Source: PALSA-612 sp963742925 (lineage in GTDB: Bacteria > Actinomycetota > Thermoleophilia > Gaiellales > Gaiellaceae). From it: a stretch of 64,000 nt of DNA. Below the pieces are notes generated by a model that had not been told where the DNA came from, did no database searches, and saw only the letters and a program-made list of their open reading frames with translations. Shown in pieces: positions 8,470 through 16,205 of the stretch. The first letter of the stretch is position 1; every line of letters begins with the position of its first letter. A program made the translations under genes and the position numbers. The stretch covers positions 1 through 64,000 of the forward strand of contig CAVUNV010000013.1 in assembly GCA_963742925.1 (NCBI GenBank). The letters are read 5' to 3'.

Positions 8470-8714
8470 CGTCTTCTCCCTTCCAACGCAACCACCCCTT
8501 GAGAAACGGGCTGACACCACGGTCGCGCACGCCGGTCGCAAATCGGTCGCAACCCGGTCGCAGAGGCCCGAGCCATCCCCTGTTGGCACATCGTTGACCG
8601 CTGGGTGGCCAAGCAGCAAGCAGATGCGGCTAGCGGTACCCGGTGGTCGTGCTCGGCTCGCGCATCGCCAGCACGGTTAGCGCGGGCGCCGACCGCTTCC
8701 GAGCTTCGGCTGCG

Positions 8715-8918
8715 TCACAGCCTCCAACGCGGTACCAGCGCCCTCCAACCGGGGCGCCCCCGCCACACCATCCGGGCAAGCCCACGCGCCTCGCGCAACG
8801 CTTCTGTATCACCCTGTTCCTGCGCGACCTCCCGAGCGGTCGTGAGGTGGTCGAGCGCCGCCTCGTACTCGCCGTCCTCGATCAGCCCACGCACCTGCGC
8901 AAGCTCATCCTGAAGCAT
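8715..8918 (-). CDS. Small helical (TPR-like) protein, possibly a fragment
   Basis: A 67-residue frame from ATG 8918 with GAGAAG upstream. Residues 1-45 look like a helix-turn-helix repeat (LAQVRGLIEDGEYEAALDHL, then EVAQEQGDTEALREARGLAR) of TPR character; the last 20 residues are basic and W/R-rich, as expected after a frameshift or truncation. The surroundings (8470-9159) are otherwise degenerate. Probably a decayed remnant of a larger gene. Confidence 0.4.
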   Translation of the reverse strand: MLQDELAQVRGLIEDGEYEAALDHLTTAREVAQEQGDTEALREARGLARMVWRGRPGWRALVPRWRL

Positions 8919-9071
8919 CTGCTTCTCGTTCCAGGGGGCGACAGTTGGTCAGAAAGCGAACCGTGGCTGCCCTCCGCGCCACCGCATCCAACGCAGTCGC
9001 CGCCCCCTCTAACCGGGCCGCCACGCCTTTTCGGTGCCGTCAACTCCCCGGCCTGGACACGGGCGAACACG

Positions 9072-9116
9072 GTGTTTGGTGGGGGCGGTCGTGACCGGTC
9101 CGCCCCCACCAAACAC
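9072..9116. repeat. 17-bp perfect inverted repeat
   Basis: Arms GTGTTTGGTGGGGGCGG (9072-9088) and its exact complement (9100-9116) around an 11-base loop. No T-tract on either strand. It lies in the gene-poor part of the island, 44 bp beyond the stop of the minus-strand ABM gene, so it may terminate that gene or mark the edge of a lost element. Confidence 0.6.
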
Positions 9117-9159
9117 GGCGATCAGCAGATTGGCTACTTCGTGATGGTCCTTCGCAGCC

Positions 9160-9420
9160 TCAGGGCGTGTGGACGGCGTGGACTTCGACGACCTCTTGCT
9201 CAACGCCTGGAACGTTTGGCTTGACGTTCTCGTCGAACCAGCGGTCGTGCTGTTCCTGACTGTCCCAGATCTCCGAGACGGTGAACACGCCCTTGTCCAC
9301 AAAGGCGACGTGGTACCTGAAACCCGGCTGGGTTCTCAGCTTCTCGACTAGCGGAGGTGAGATCTCGTCGTACTGCGACAAGGTCATTCCCGCGTGACGG
9401 TGCCGGATGAGTACAGCCAT
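9160..9420 (-). CDS. ABM/EthD-like dimeric alpha-beta barrel protein
   Basis: An 86-residue protein of the ferredoxin-like dimeric barrel type: opening strand MAVLIRHRHAGMTLSQYDEI, central GFRYHVAFVDKGVFTVSEIW and helix DSQEQHDRWFDENVKPNV, closing strand EVVEVHAVHTP. The pattern (strand, helix, FRYHVAF, VSEIWDSQEQHDRWF) is that of antibiotic-biosynthesis-monooxygenase-like proteins, many of which have no proven activity. Island gene, single transcription unit. Confidence 0.7.
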   Translation of the reverse strand: MAVLIRHRHAGMTLSQYDEISPPLVEKLRTQPGFRYHVAFVDKGVFTVSEIWDSQEQHDRWFDENVKPNVPGVEQEVVEVHAVHTP

Positions 9421-9646
9421 GACTGCTCCCTCTGTTGATGGATTCCGACATCACCCTGGCAGGTACACGCCACCGGTGCGGCACAAGCGCCGTCACGTCA
9501 ACTCGCCAGCCTCAACACGGGCGAGGATCTTGCGGAGCGCTGCGAAGCCAGGCCGCGTGCCCCACGAGGAGGTCGGTGTCATGCCGCGAACCGGAAGGTC
9601 ACGCAGGCATGTGGGTCGTCAACGGCTCAAAAGGAGGGCCACCAGG

Positions 9647-10086
9647 ATGAGACTCACCCGCCCGACTCGGCATGTCTGGCTCGTTGTTGGCCTTTCGCTG
9701 ATCGCCGGGTTGCTGTTCGCCTCGGCCGGTTCAGCACACCGGGCAGCGACGACTATCGGACTGCCGGACTGTCTCGGTAAGCCGCACGTCAAACCGGCTT
9801 CTGTTCTGCTTGCCTGCGGCGACGGCAGCTTTAGGGTGACGAAGCTTGCCTGGACGGGATGGGGACAGGTGTTCGCCGCCGGGCGTGGAACCGGCTCGGT
9901 CAACGACTGCAAACCCAACTGCGCCACCGGGCACTTCCACAGCTACCCGGTGATCCTGCTCGCAACCGGACGACAACGCTGCCACGGCAGCCCTGCCTAC
10001 AACTCGATCACCTCGCCTTCATCACCCAAGCCCCCTACCCCGTGAAGACAGTTAAGGACGCCACCATCGGCTTCCCCTGCCGCTAG
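9647..10086 (+). CDS. Small secreted protein, unknown function (frameshifted near the end)
   Basis: ATG 9647 follows AAGGAGG. A signal peptide (HVWLVVGLSLIAGLLFASAG, residues 9-28) precedes a compact cysteine-containing domain: IGLPDCLGKPHVKPASVLLA, then ACGDGSFRVTKLAWTGWGQV and SVNDCKPNCATGHFHSYPVI. Near 10008-10014 the sense moves one frame, giving LAFITQAPYPVKTVKDATIG and a final FPCR before TAG 10086. Restored length is about 146 residues with paired cysteines. This pattern is common in small exported actinobacterial proteins of unknown role. Confidence 0.68.
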
Positions 10087-10115
10087 ACCAGGTCACGGGC
10101 GTTAGCCTGCCCGAC

Positions 10116-10304
10116 GTGAGCGCTCCGAACGGAAGCTGCACCGGCACCGGCGGGCCTCCGCTGGAAGGGAGCAACGACTTCGACCGCAAAGGCCGAGAGA
10201 CAGGCGTCTGCCCAGTCTGCCTGGGGCGCTTCCGCATCAGCGACGGATTGCTCCCCCACCACGCTCCCTCACCAAACGTCGAAACGACGGTGAGCCAGGC
10301 GTGA
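10116..10304 (+). CDS. Small protein with a CPVC motif
   Basis: A 62-residue frame from GTG 10116. Its core (GRETGVCPVCLGRFRISDGL) has one CxxC knuckle with hydrophobic neighbours, as in small zinc-ribbon proteins translated in phage and island DNA, followed by HH that could complete the metal site. A TTAGCCT stretch about 10 bases upstream could be a leaderless -10. No family recognised. Confidence 0.45.
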   Translation: MSAPNGSCTGTGGPPLEGSNDFDRKGRETGVCPVCLGRFRISDGLLPHHAPSPNVETTVSQA

Positions 10305-10416
10305 GGCAGGGTCGGTTCCTGCGGGTGCCGTACGACTGGCAGCGGCCGACCTGGCAGCGGCTTCGCTCCGGACTCTGGAACCCTGAGAAGCCTCTCGCCT
10401 CGGCTCCTGTTGTCGC

Positions 10417-10515
10417 CTAGCTCCCGTCGAACATGCCGAACGGCCTCACGATGGCAAGCTGCCCGGCGACGAGCGCGACAGTGGTCAGGATGAACAGAAT
10501 CCTTGCCTTCCTCAT
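10417..10515 (-). CDS. 32-residue membrane peptide with strong RBS
   Basis: ATG 10515 lies six bases after an AAGGAGGAG Shine-Dalgarno, the strongest in the island. The peptide begins MRKARILFILTTVALVAGQL, a basic start plus a single hydrophobic helix, and ends in a short polar tail (FGMFDGS). The RBS and charge pattern argue for real translation. Function unknown; possibly a small toxin-like or regulatory membrane peptide. Confidence 0.5.
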   Translation of the reverse strand: MRKARILFILTTVALVAGQLAIVRPFGMFDGS

Positions 10516-10680
10516 CGTGACTCCTCCTTGCTAGACACAGGTCGCGCACCAGAGTGCGTGTACGTGTCAAGACGCGTCGGAGGGCAGACTCAGGACACGG
10601 TGGTTGGATAGGGCGAAGTCGCCGGATGGATAACCGCTGACCGAGCGCCGTCCGTCCGGTTCGGGTCCTACCGTTCCGGC

Positions 10681-11001
10681 ATGGTCGGAGTGCTCCTGCT
10701 GGGCCTCATGCTCGTGCTCATCCTCGTGCTCTGCTCCATCCTCCAGGCCCGTTTCCCAGTCGTCCTCTCGGTCACCTCGATCACGATCGCCTTGATGGTC
10801 GTGGCCGGAGGCGGTGACATGGCCGTGGCGCTCATCGGCGGCGGCGCCATCCTGATCGGCGGACTCGTCCTCGCCACCGCCTCCGATGCGTACGAGGAAG
10901 CCCGCCTCGCACGACGCCGCGCCAAGCCGCGCCGCCGCCCGCGCCTTACGACGCAACCCAAGGCCAACCCGGAACTCCACCAGCACTCGCGAGCAGCCTG
11001 A
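10681..11001 (+). CDS. Small membrane protein, unknown function
   Basis: A 106-residue protein with three closely spaced hydrophobic helices (VGVLLLGLMLVLILVLCSIL; FPVVLSVTSITIALMVVAG; MAVALIGGGAILIGGLVLAT) and a strongly basic cytoplasmic tail (EARLARRRAKPRRRPRL). No recognised family. Codon usage looks coding throughout. Confidence 0.6.
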   Translation: MVGVLLLGLMLVLILVLCSILQARFPVVLSVTSITIALMVVAGGGDMAVALIGGGAILIGGLVLATASDAYEEARLARRRAKPRRRPRLTTQPKANPELHQHSRAA

Positions 11002-11149
11002 GCGTTCGGGCCGAGCGTCGCGCCCGTCGAGGGCGCTCGCCCGAGCACGAGTCGTGCCGGTCGCGGGGCAGCCGCTCTTGATCGAGCGCGTCTGTCCAAC
11101 CGCTCGCGGCTGAACCGCTAGGCAGTCGATGATCGGCAGGGAGGGGGCG

Positions 11150-11464
11150 CTAGGAGATCAGTCCGTGCCGGAAGCCGAGCGCGACCGCGTGTGCTCTGCT
11201 GCGCGCCTGCAGTTTCGCAAGCACACCACGTAGGTGCGACTTGACGGTTTCCTCGGAGACGAACAGCGTCTTGCCGATTTCTGCGTTGGTCAGTCCCTCG
11301 GCTGTGAGTTCGAGCACCTGCTGCTCGCGCCCGCTCAGGTCGCCGACCTTCTGGTAGCGGTGGAGCGGGATCACAGCCGCAGGTCGGTCTTGCGGCGCCG
11401 GTAGTTCCGACGAGAGCTGTGTGCTCGCCAGCGTGAGCCGACGATGAGGCGGCGTTGGGTTCAT
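11150..11464 (-). CDS. Stand-alone LuxR/GerE-type HTH regulator
   Basis: A 104-residue protein. After a ~40-residue disordered, proline-rich start, the GerE domain covers residues 42-100: LSGREQQVLELTAEGLTNAE, then IGKTLFVSEETVKSHLRGVL and RSRAHAVALGFRHGLIS. All landmark positions of the LuxR DNA-binding domain are present. No receiver or ligand domain is attached, so it would act as a constitutive or protein-partnered DNA binder. Island gene; targets unknown. Confidence 0.88.
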   Translation of the reverse strand: MNPTPPHRRLTLASTQLSSELPAPQDRPAAVIPLHRYQKVGDLSGREQQVLELTAEGLTNAEIGKTLFVSEETVKSHLRGVLAKLQARSRAHAVALGFRHGLIS

Positions 11465-11840
11465 CCCTGTTAGGTGTTCGGGAGCAACCCCAGTTCAGGG
11501 AACACCCGAATGAGGGAGCGAGAGCCTGCGACTAGAAGCGGGGTGATCAGTCGTCCCGCAAGGGCTCGCGCACGACCTCGCGTGCCATCGCGGCAAGATT
11601 CGTGGCAACATCTGACGACACGTACCCGACGGGATCAGCGTTGGCGCTGCCGATCCGGCCGTCGCGGAACTTGGTACCGGATTTGGTACCGGTCCCACCG
11701 TTCTGAGCCGTACCTGGGGGTATGGAAGCGGGCTGAAACCCCGCTTCCGTCCTCAGATGTGCTCCGTTTGCCAGACCTTCAAAACCCGTAAGGCCTCGCC
11801 TTCATGACGGGGCGCTGATCACAGCTGGCGGTGGGAATCC
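11465..11840. other. Gene-poor stretch with a TGGTAC tandem and a hairpin
   Basis: No gene with a usable start is seen. Features: TGGTAC at 11672-11677 and 11684-11689 (12-bp spacing, as at both island ends) and an inverted repeat GGAAGCGGG (11724-11732) / CCCGCTTCC (11740-11748). On the minus strand an open frame without a start codon, ending at 11547, reads coherently (FRDGRIGSANADPVGYVSSD, then AAMAREVVREPLRDD) and could be the tail of a decayed gene. Confidence 0.4.
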
Positions 11841-12554
11841 TCATGCGATCGTTGAGCTATCCGGAAGCCAGGTCAGATGGGCTACGCCTTTCTGGGCCAG
11901 TTCTTCTCGCAGCTTGGCGAGTCGCTCCCATTGCCGCGCAGCGTCGTCTTGTCCGGCTGACATGAAGGCGCGCTCCGCAGCCAGAGCCTCTTCTTGTAGG
12001 GAGGCGTAGCGGTTCCAGGTCATGCGGGGAGGTTTGATCGGGAACGGTTGTAGGAGGGTCGGCTCACCTCCGAGTAGCACCCGGATCTTCTTCGCGCGGA
12101 CGAGTCTCCGGCCAATGCGGTCGAGTCGCTGGGTTTCGTAGCGCAGTCCGCCGCAGGTGCGACAGCTCCATTGCGAGTTGACCTGGTGGATCTTCGCGAC
12201 TCGCCGGCCGCAGCGGGGTTGCGGACAGAGAAACCAGGGTCGTTTCCCGCCGAGGGTGCAGGGCGACCAGACAAGTGGGATCGTCTCTCGCCCGGAAGAC
12301 GGGAACCCGACATGCATTGCGTCAGCCGCCGCCGTCACCGATATGGGCAGCGGCCGGTCGGGGAGGTCGTGCCAGGTCCAAAGATGCTCGCCCGGCTGCA
12401 GGAGGCCCTCTCGCAGGAGCCTGTTCACGTCGAGGGCCCGATGGTCTTCAACCCGGTCGGAACGGAATAGCGCCGGGCGGGGGCCGGATCCGGTTCCGCC
12501 TACTGCTAGCCCCAGGTTTTCATCGAAATCGTTTGGCCATGGCCCATCAACCAA
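11841..12554 (-). CDS. Zinc-ribbon protein of a mobile-DNA-associated family
   Basis: The reading from about residue 15 has a recognisable family layout: GTGSGPRPALFRSD, a DVNRLLREGLLQPG helix, beta-rich middle, then two cysteine knuckles (GGKRPWFLCPQPRCGRRVAK and WSCRTCGGLRYETQRLDR) and a basic IGRRLVRAKKIRVLLGG helix. The family is small, often next to transposons and islands, and of unknown function. The start is doubtful: family members usually begin just before the GxGSG motif, where only GTA is found; TTG 12554 is the nearest in-frame start, and the frame stays open further upstream without sense. Confidence 0.65.
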   Translation of the reverse strand: MVDGPWPNDFDENLGLAVGGTGSGPRPALFRSDRVEDHRALDVNRLLREGLLQPGEHLWTWHDLPDRPLPISVTAAADAMHVGFPSSGRETIPLVWSPCTLGGKRPWFLCPQPRCGRRVAKIHQVNSQWSCRTCGGLRYETQRLDRIGRRLVRAKKIRVLLGGEPTLLQPFPIKPPRMTWNRYASLQEEALAAERAFMSAGQDDAARQWERLAKLREELAQKGVAHLTWLPDSSTIA

Positions 12555-12878
12555 TGTTGCCGGGCCGGTCGGATTCCCGAGAGCCGGCGTCGGCGGTCGA
12601 CTGGATCGAGTAGAGCGGGATGGCCCAGAACGGTCAACCGAAGTAGCGGGACGAGCAGGTCGGGGCGGCGCTTTGCCTCGAGTCCGCAGTGAGCGCGTGC
12701 ACGCGCTCGACCCGGGAGGATCGAATCTCTTCGCGCGCAGATTTCGAAGTGGGTTGTGTTGTCGCGGCGTTGCCCCCAGTCGGTAGATCTGAGCAGCATC
12801 TGTCGGTGCCCGCGCTGATGTTGGCGGTCGCGGCTTGGTACACGCTTGCACCGCTCGACAGTCTTCGAAGGGGGAGTC
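12555..12878. other. 324-bp intergenic stretch between divergent genes
   Basis: Lies between the minus-strand zinc-ribbon gene and the plus-strand MBL-fold gene. Open frames here lack family signals and consistent codon choice. No convincing promoter hexamers, repeats or hairpins stand out; it presumably holds both promoters. Confidence 0.4.
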
Positions 12879-13499
12879 ATGGCAGAGCCGCTTGAGATCG
12901 CAGGTGAGATCGAGAACGTGACGGACGGCGTTTACCACTGGCGCATCGAGAACAGCAGCATCGGCGGTGCACTCTCGAGCAGCCATGCGGTGGTCGAGGA
13001 CAACGTCTGTGTACTGGTCGACCCGGTTCGGGTGTCCGACGACGCTCTGACGGCGCTGCCTCGTCCGACGGCGATCCTGCTGTCAGCGACCTGCCACCAG
13101 CGCTCGTCCTGGCACTACCGCTCCAAGCTCGGCGCCGAGGTGTGGCTGCCCGAGGACGCCCGGGCTGCGGACGAGAAACCCGACCGGCACTTTGCCGAGG
13201 GCGACGTCCTTCCGGGCGGGCTGAAGGCGATCCGGACGCCCGGGCCGGAGCGGGCCCATTACTCGTTCCTGCTCGAGCGCGGTCCCGGCGTCTTCTTCTG
13301 CTCTGACCTCGTAGCAAACGCCGGCACGAGCGACCTCCACTTCATTCCGCCGGAGTACCACGAGGATCCCGCCGAAACGCGGCGGAGCGTCGAGATGCTC
13401 CTCGAGTTGCCGTTCTCGATCCTCTGCCTCGACCACGGCGCACCCGTACGGCACGATCCGAAGGCGCAGATTCGAAAGCTGCTCGCGTCAGCGCCCTAG
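12879..13499 (+). CDS. Metallo-beta-lactamase-fold protein lacking the HxHxDH motif
   Basis: ATG 12879 with GGGGAG five bases upstream gives 206 residues. The fold is recognisable: HAVVEDNVCVLVDPVRVSDD near the N-terminus, then SATCHQRSSWHYRSKLGAEV where active enzymes have THxHxDH, a late strand GPGVFFCSDLVANAG and the C-terminal ILCLDHGAPV. The metal-binding histidine cluster is replaced (CHQRSSWHY), so a classical two-metal hydrolase is unlikely. Similar degenerate MBL proteins are seen in actinobacteria; function unknown. Confidence 0.7.
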   Translation: MAEPLEIAGEIENVTDGVYHWRIENSSIGGALSSSHAVVEDNVCVLVDPVRVSDDALTALPRPTAILLSATCHQRSSWHYRSKLGAEVWLPEDARAADEKPDRHFAEGDVLPGGLKAIRTPGPERAHYSFLLERGPGVFFCSDLVANAGTSDLHFIPPEYHEDPAETRRSVEMLLELPFSILCLDHGAPVRHDPKAQIRKLLASAP

Positions 13500-13563
13500 G
13501 GGAGACAGGCGATGCATGAGGACACGGCACGGGCCGGACCGTCCGAAGGGCGAACGCCGACCT

Positions 13564-14352
13564 ATGCGTGATCTACGCGGAGGCGGTCGGATGCCGGTGC
13601 TCGGGCTGGGCGTCTGGCAGATCCCGGACGGGCGCGAGGTGGAGCAGGCGGTCGAATGGGCACTCGAGGCCGGCTACCGTCATGTCGACACCGCGTCGCT
13701 GTACCGGAATGAGCGAGGGGTGGGCGCGGCGCTCAACCGGAGCGGCGTGCCGCGCGAGCAGCTGTTCGTGACGACGAAGCTGATGCCCGCCAGGCTGAAC
13801 GTCGAGCGGGAGCTCGGGAAGAGCCTCGATCGGGTCAACCTTGACTACGTCGATCTGTACCTGATCCACTGGCCGACACCGCTCGTTACCACGCGCCAGT
13901 GGCGTGCGCTCGAGTCGCTCCACGACGCCGGGCTCGCTCGCGCGATCGGCGTCAGCAACTTCGGACGCGACCGGCTGGAATCGCTGCTCGGAGCGGCTTC
14001 GCACCCGGTTGCTGTCAACCAGGTGCAGTTCAGCCCGTTCCACTACCGGCGGCAATTGCTCGACTGCTGCACCCGGCACGGGGTCGTGCTTGAGGCCTAC
14101 AGCCCGCTCGAGCGTGGCCAGGCCCTTCAGCACTCGACGATCGTCGCCGTTGCCGAGCGAGTCGACCGTACTCCGGCGCAGGTGATGCTCCGCTGGGCCG
14201 TACAGCACGGCGCCGTCGTCATCCCCAAGTCGAGCCGGCGCGAGCGCATCGAGTCGAACGCCCGCATCTTCGACTTCGAACTCGACGACGACGACATGCG
14301 AACTCTTGACGCGCTCGACCGCAGCGACGGAACCGCCAACGCCCGCGGATAG
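13564..14352 (+). CDS. Aldo/keto reductase (AKR)
   Basis: NADPH-dependent reductase of carbonyls, 262 residues from ATG 13564, which places MPVLGLGVWQI at the usual AKR position; an in-frame ATG 13516 adds 16 residues. The catalytic tetrad is visible: Asp and Tyr in HVDTASLYRNE, Lys in FVTTKLMP, His in DLYLIHWPTP. The cofactor-binding C-terminal block is AVVIPKSSRRERIESNARIF. It resembles 2,5-diketo-gluconate reductase-type AKRs; substrate is not predictable. A second, more distant AKR follows 107 bp downstream. Confidence 0.9.
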   Translation: MRDLRGGGRMPVLGLGVWQIPDGREVEQAVEWALEAGYRHVDTASLYRNERGVGAALNRSGVPREQLFVTTKLMPARLNVERELGKSLDRVNLDYVDLYLIHWPTPLVTTRQWRALESLHDAGLARAIGVSNFGRDRLESLLGAASHPVAVNQVQFSPFHYRRQLLDCCTRHGVVLEAYSPLERGQALQHSTIVAVAERVDRTPAQVMLRWAVQHGAVVIPKSSRRERIESNARIFDFELDDDDMRTLDALDRSDGTANARG

Positions 14353-14459
14353 TCTCGGCACCCTCTCGCCGCGACCGGGTTCCCGGCTGTGTCGCGCAAC
14401 TCCATCACGGCATGGCCGAGTTCACAGGTCGTCGAGACCCGAAAGGTAGGGTCCTCGAA

Positions 14460-15485
14460 ATGGAGTACCGCACCCTGGGCAGGACGGGAGTGAGAGTCAG
14501 CCCGCTCTGCCTGGGCGCGATGATGTTCGGCGCCTGGGGCAATCGCGACCACGACGACTCGATTCGGATCATCGATCGGGCTCTCGAGGCCGGAATCAAC
14601 TTCATCGACACCGCCGACGTCTACTCGGCCGGCGAGTCGGAGGAGATCGTCGGCAAGGCGCTGGCAAACGGGAAACGCGACGACGTCTTCCTTGCGACGA
14701 AGTTCCACGCCCCGATGGGTGACGGGCCCAACCAGCAAGGCAACTCGCGCCGGTGGATCGTGCAGGAGGTGGACAACAGCCTGCGCCGGCTCAAGACCGA
14801 GTGGATCGACCTCTACCAAGTCCATCGGCCGGATCCCTCCTGCGACCTCGACGAGACGCTCGCCGCCCTCAGCGATCTCGTCCATGCCGGCAAGATCCGC
14901 TACCTCGGAAGCTCGACCTTCCCCGCCCATCAGATCGTCGAGGCCCAGTGGATGTCGGAGCGGCGGTGTCGCGAGCGGTTCGTGTGCGAGCAGCCGCCCT
15001 ACTCGCTCCTCGTTCGCGGCGTGGAAGCCGACGCGCTCCCCGTCTGCCAGCGCTACGGCATCGGCGTGATTCCATGGAGCCCGCTGGCAGGCGGGTGGCT
15101 GACCGGGGCGTACCGGAAAGGCGTGCAGCCGCCGCGAAGCCACCGGGCCGAACGGATCCCGCAACGCTACGACCTGTCGCTTCCCCAGAATCAGCGGAAG
15201 CTCGACGCCGTCGACGCACTCGCTGCTCTGGCAGACGATGCCGGCATCAGCCTCGTCCACCTGGCACTCGCGTTCGTCATCCAGCATCCGGCGGTCACAG
15301 CGGCGATCATCGGCCCGCGCACGATCGAGCAGCTCGAGAGCCACCTCGGCGCCATCGGTATTACGCTGGAGTCGGAACTGCTCGACCGCATCGACGAGAT
15401 CGTCCAGCCGGGGACGAACCTCAACCCCGCCGACGCCGGCTACATGCCACCAGAAATCGAGCACGCATCGCTCCGCCGACGCTGA
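14460..15485 (+). CDS. Aldo/keto reductase, Tas/YajO-like
   Basis: A 341-residue AKR of the longer class that starts MEYRTLGRTGVRVSPLCLGA. Asp/Tyr in NFIDTADVYSAGESE, Lys in DVFLATKFHAPMGDG and His in DLYQVHRPDP form the tetrad. The C-terminal VTAAIIGPRTIEQLESHLGA is the NADP-binding loop. ATG 14460 follows AGGTAGGG; an upstream in-frame ATG at 14412 is less likely. These enzymes reduce various aldehydes and sugars; nothing nearby fixes the substrate. Confidence 0.9.
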   Translation: MEYRTLGRTGVRVSPLCLGAMMFGAWGNRDHDDSIRIIDRALEAGINFIDTADVYSAGESEEIVGKALANGKRDDVFLATKFHAPMGDGPNQQGNSRRWIVQEVDNSLRRLKTEWIDLYQVHRPDPSCDLDETLAALSDLVHAGKIRYLGSSTFPAHQIVEAQWMSERRCRERFVCEQPPYSLLVRGVEADALPVCQRYGIGVIPWSPLAGGWLTGAYRKGVQPPRSHRAERIPQRYDLSLPQNQRKLDAVDALAALADDAGISLVHLALAFVIQHPAVTAAIIGPRTIEQLESHLGAIGITLESELLDRIDEIVQPGTNLNPADAGYMPPEIEHASLRRR

Positions 15486-15604
15486 TCGAGTAGGCCGGGG
15501 CTACTGGTGTCTGCGGCTTCTCCGCAGTGCTCTTCAGCGAGCTGACCGATGTGCGGGGCCGACGTCGCCGCGAAGCTTTCGGTAGGCGCCGGGAAGGATG
15601 AGCG

Positions 15605-16042
15605 GTGGCGGTGATCGTGGTCGGCGTGGACGGCTCCGCAGACAGCATGGCTGCGCTTCGTTTCGCAGCAGCTGAGGCGGCGCTCCGTGACGCGAAGCTA
15701 CGCGTCGTGTGCGCCTGGCACATCCCGGCTGCCGTCTACGCCGGAGGCTGGGCGCCTTCAGTCGATAGGACGTCGGGGTTCGACACGACCGCACATGAGG
15801 TTGCCTCGCGAGCGCTGTCGGAGGTCGCACGTCAGCAACCGGCGGTCAGCTGCGAGAGCAGGATCGTCGAGGGACAGGCTACCGAGGTGCTGCTGTGGGA
15901 GTCGGAGGACGCCGACCTGCTCGTCGTAGGGTCGCGTGGGCTGGGCGGGTTCAAGAGCCTCTTGCTCGGCTCGGTCAGCCAGCAGGTGGTGCATCACGCG
16001 AGGTGCCCGGTCGTGATCGTCCACCGGCCCGAAGCGTCCTGA
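15605..16042 (+). CDS. Universal stress protein (UspA family)
   Basis: A 145-residue single Usp domain from GTG 15605. The opening strand and ATP-site Asp (IVVGVDGSADSMAALRFAAA) and the nucleotide loop near the C-terminus (GSRGLGGFKSLLLGSVSQQV, a G-2x-G-9x-G(S) motif) show an ATP-binding subtype. It ends CPVVIVHRPEAS as usual. Last gene before the right island boundary; the AKR-AKR-Usp order suggests a stress-response cargo. Confidence 0.93.
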   Translation: MAVIVVGVDGSADSMAALRFAAAEAALRDAKLRVVCAWHIPAAVYAGGWAPSVDRTSGFDTTAHEVASRALSEVARQQPAVSCESRIVEGQATEVLLWESEDADLLVVGSRGLGGFKSLLLGSVSQQVVHHARCPVVIVHRPEAS

Positions 16043-16158
16043 CATGTCAGCCGTGGTACTCCGCGTGGTACTGAACTGAGCGAAACTGAGGTGATGGGAG
16101 GGCAGTCGGCGTGGCTCAACCACGCCGAACACGACTGTGGGCTTCTCCCAGGGGCGTA

Positions 16159-16203
16159 CTCATAACCCGGAGGTCGCAGGTTCAAATCCTGCCCCCGCTA
16201 CCT
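16159..16203. repeat. attR: truncated tRNA-fMet 3' end, 45-bp direct repeat
   Basis: Identical over 45 bp to 6962-7006, but the sequence before it (16100-16158) cannot form the 5' half of a tRNA. It starts inside the anticodon loop and ends with the acceptor strand and discriminator. This is the displaced 3' end of the original tRNA and is followed by a proper terminator. A 9-bp stem (16106-16114 / 16120-16128) lies just before it. Confidence 0.88.
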
Positions 16204-16205
16204 AG

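Larger units (their letters stand above)
7007..16203. mobile_element. tRNA-fMet genomic island (~9.2 kb)
   Basis: Bounded by the 45-bp direct repeats 6962-7006 and 16159-16203. Content differs from the flanks: a Calx-beta surface protein, small secreted and membrane proteins, a stand-alone LuxR-type regulator, a zinc-ribbon protein, a degenerate MBL-fold protein, two aldo/keto reductases and a UspA, with several short or decayed frames and looser packing. No integrase, excisionase, relaxase or replication gene is visible, so it looks like an immobile remnant. A near-identical 22-bp motif holding two TGGTAC units 12 bp apart sits just inside each end (7062-7083 and 16051-16072). Confidence 0.75.

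Noticed and set aside
9427..9646. Short frames between the ABM gene and the secreted protein gene
   Set aside because: A minus-strand snippet reads ILARVEAGELT, similar to one near 9050, but both are too short and lack starts to call a gene.
7007..16203. A functional integrase or conjugation module in the island
   Set aside because: No frame shows tyrosine or serine recombinase, relaxase or T4SS motifs; only a start-less tail that cannot be assigned.
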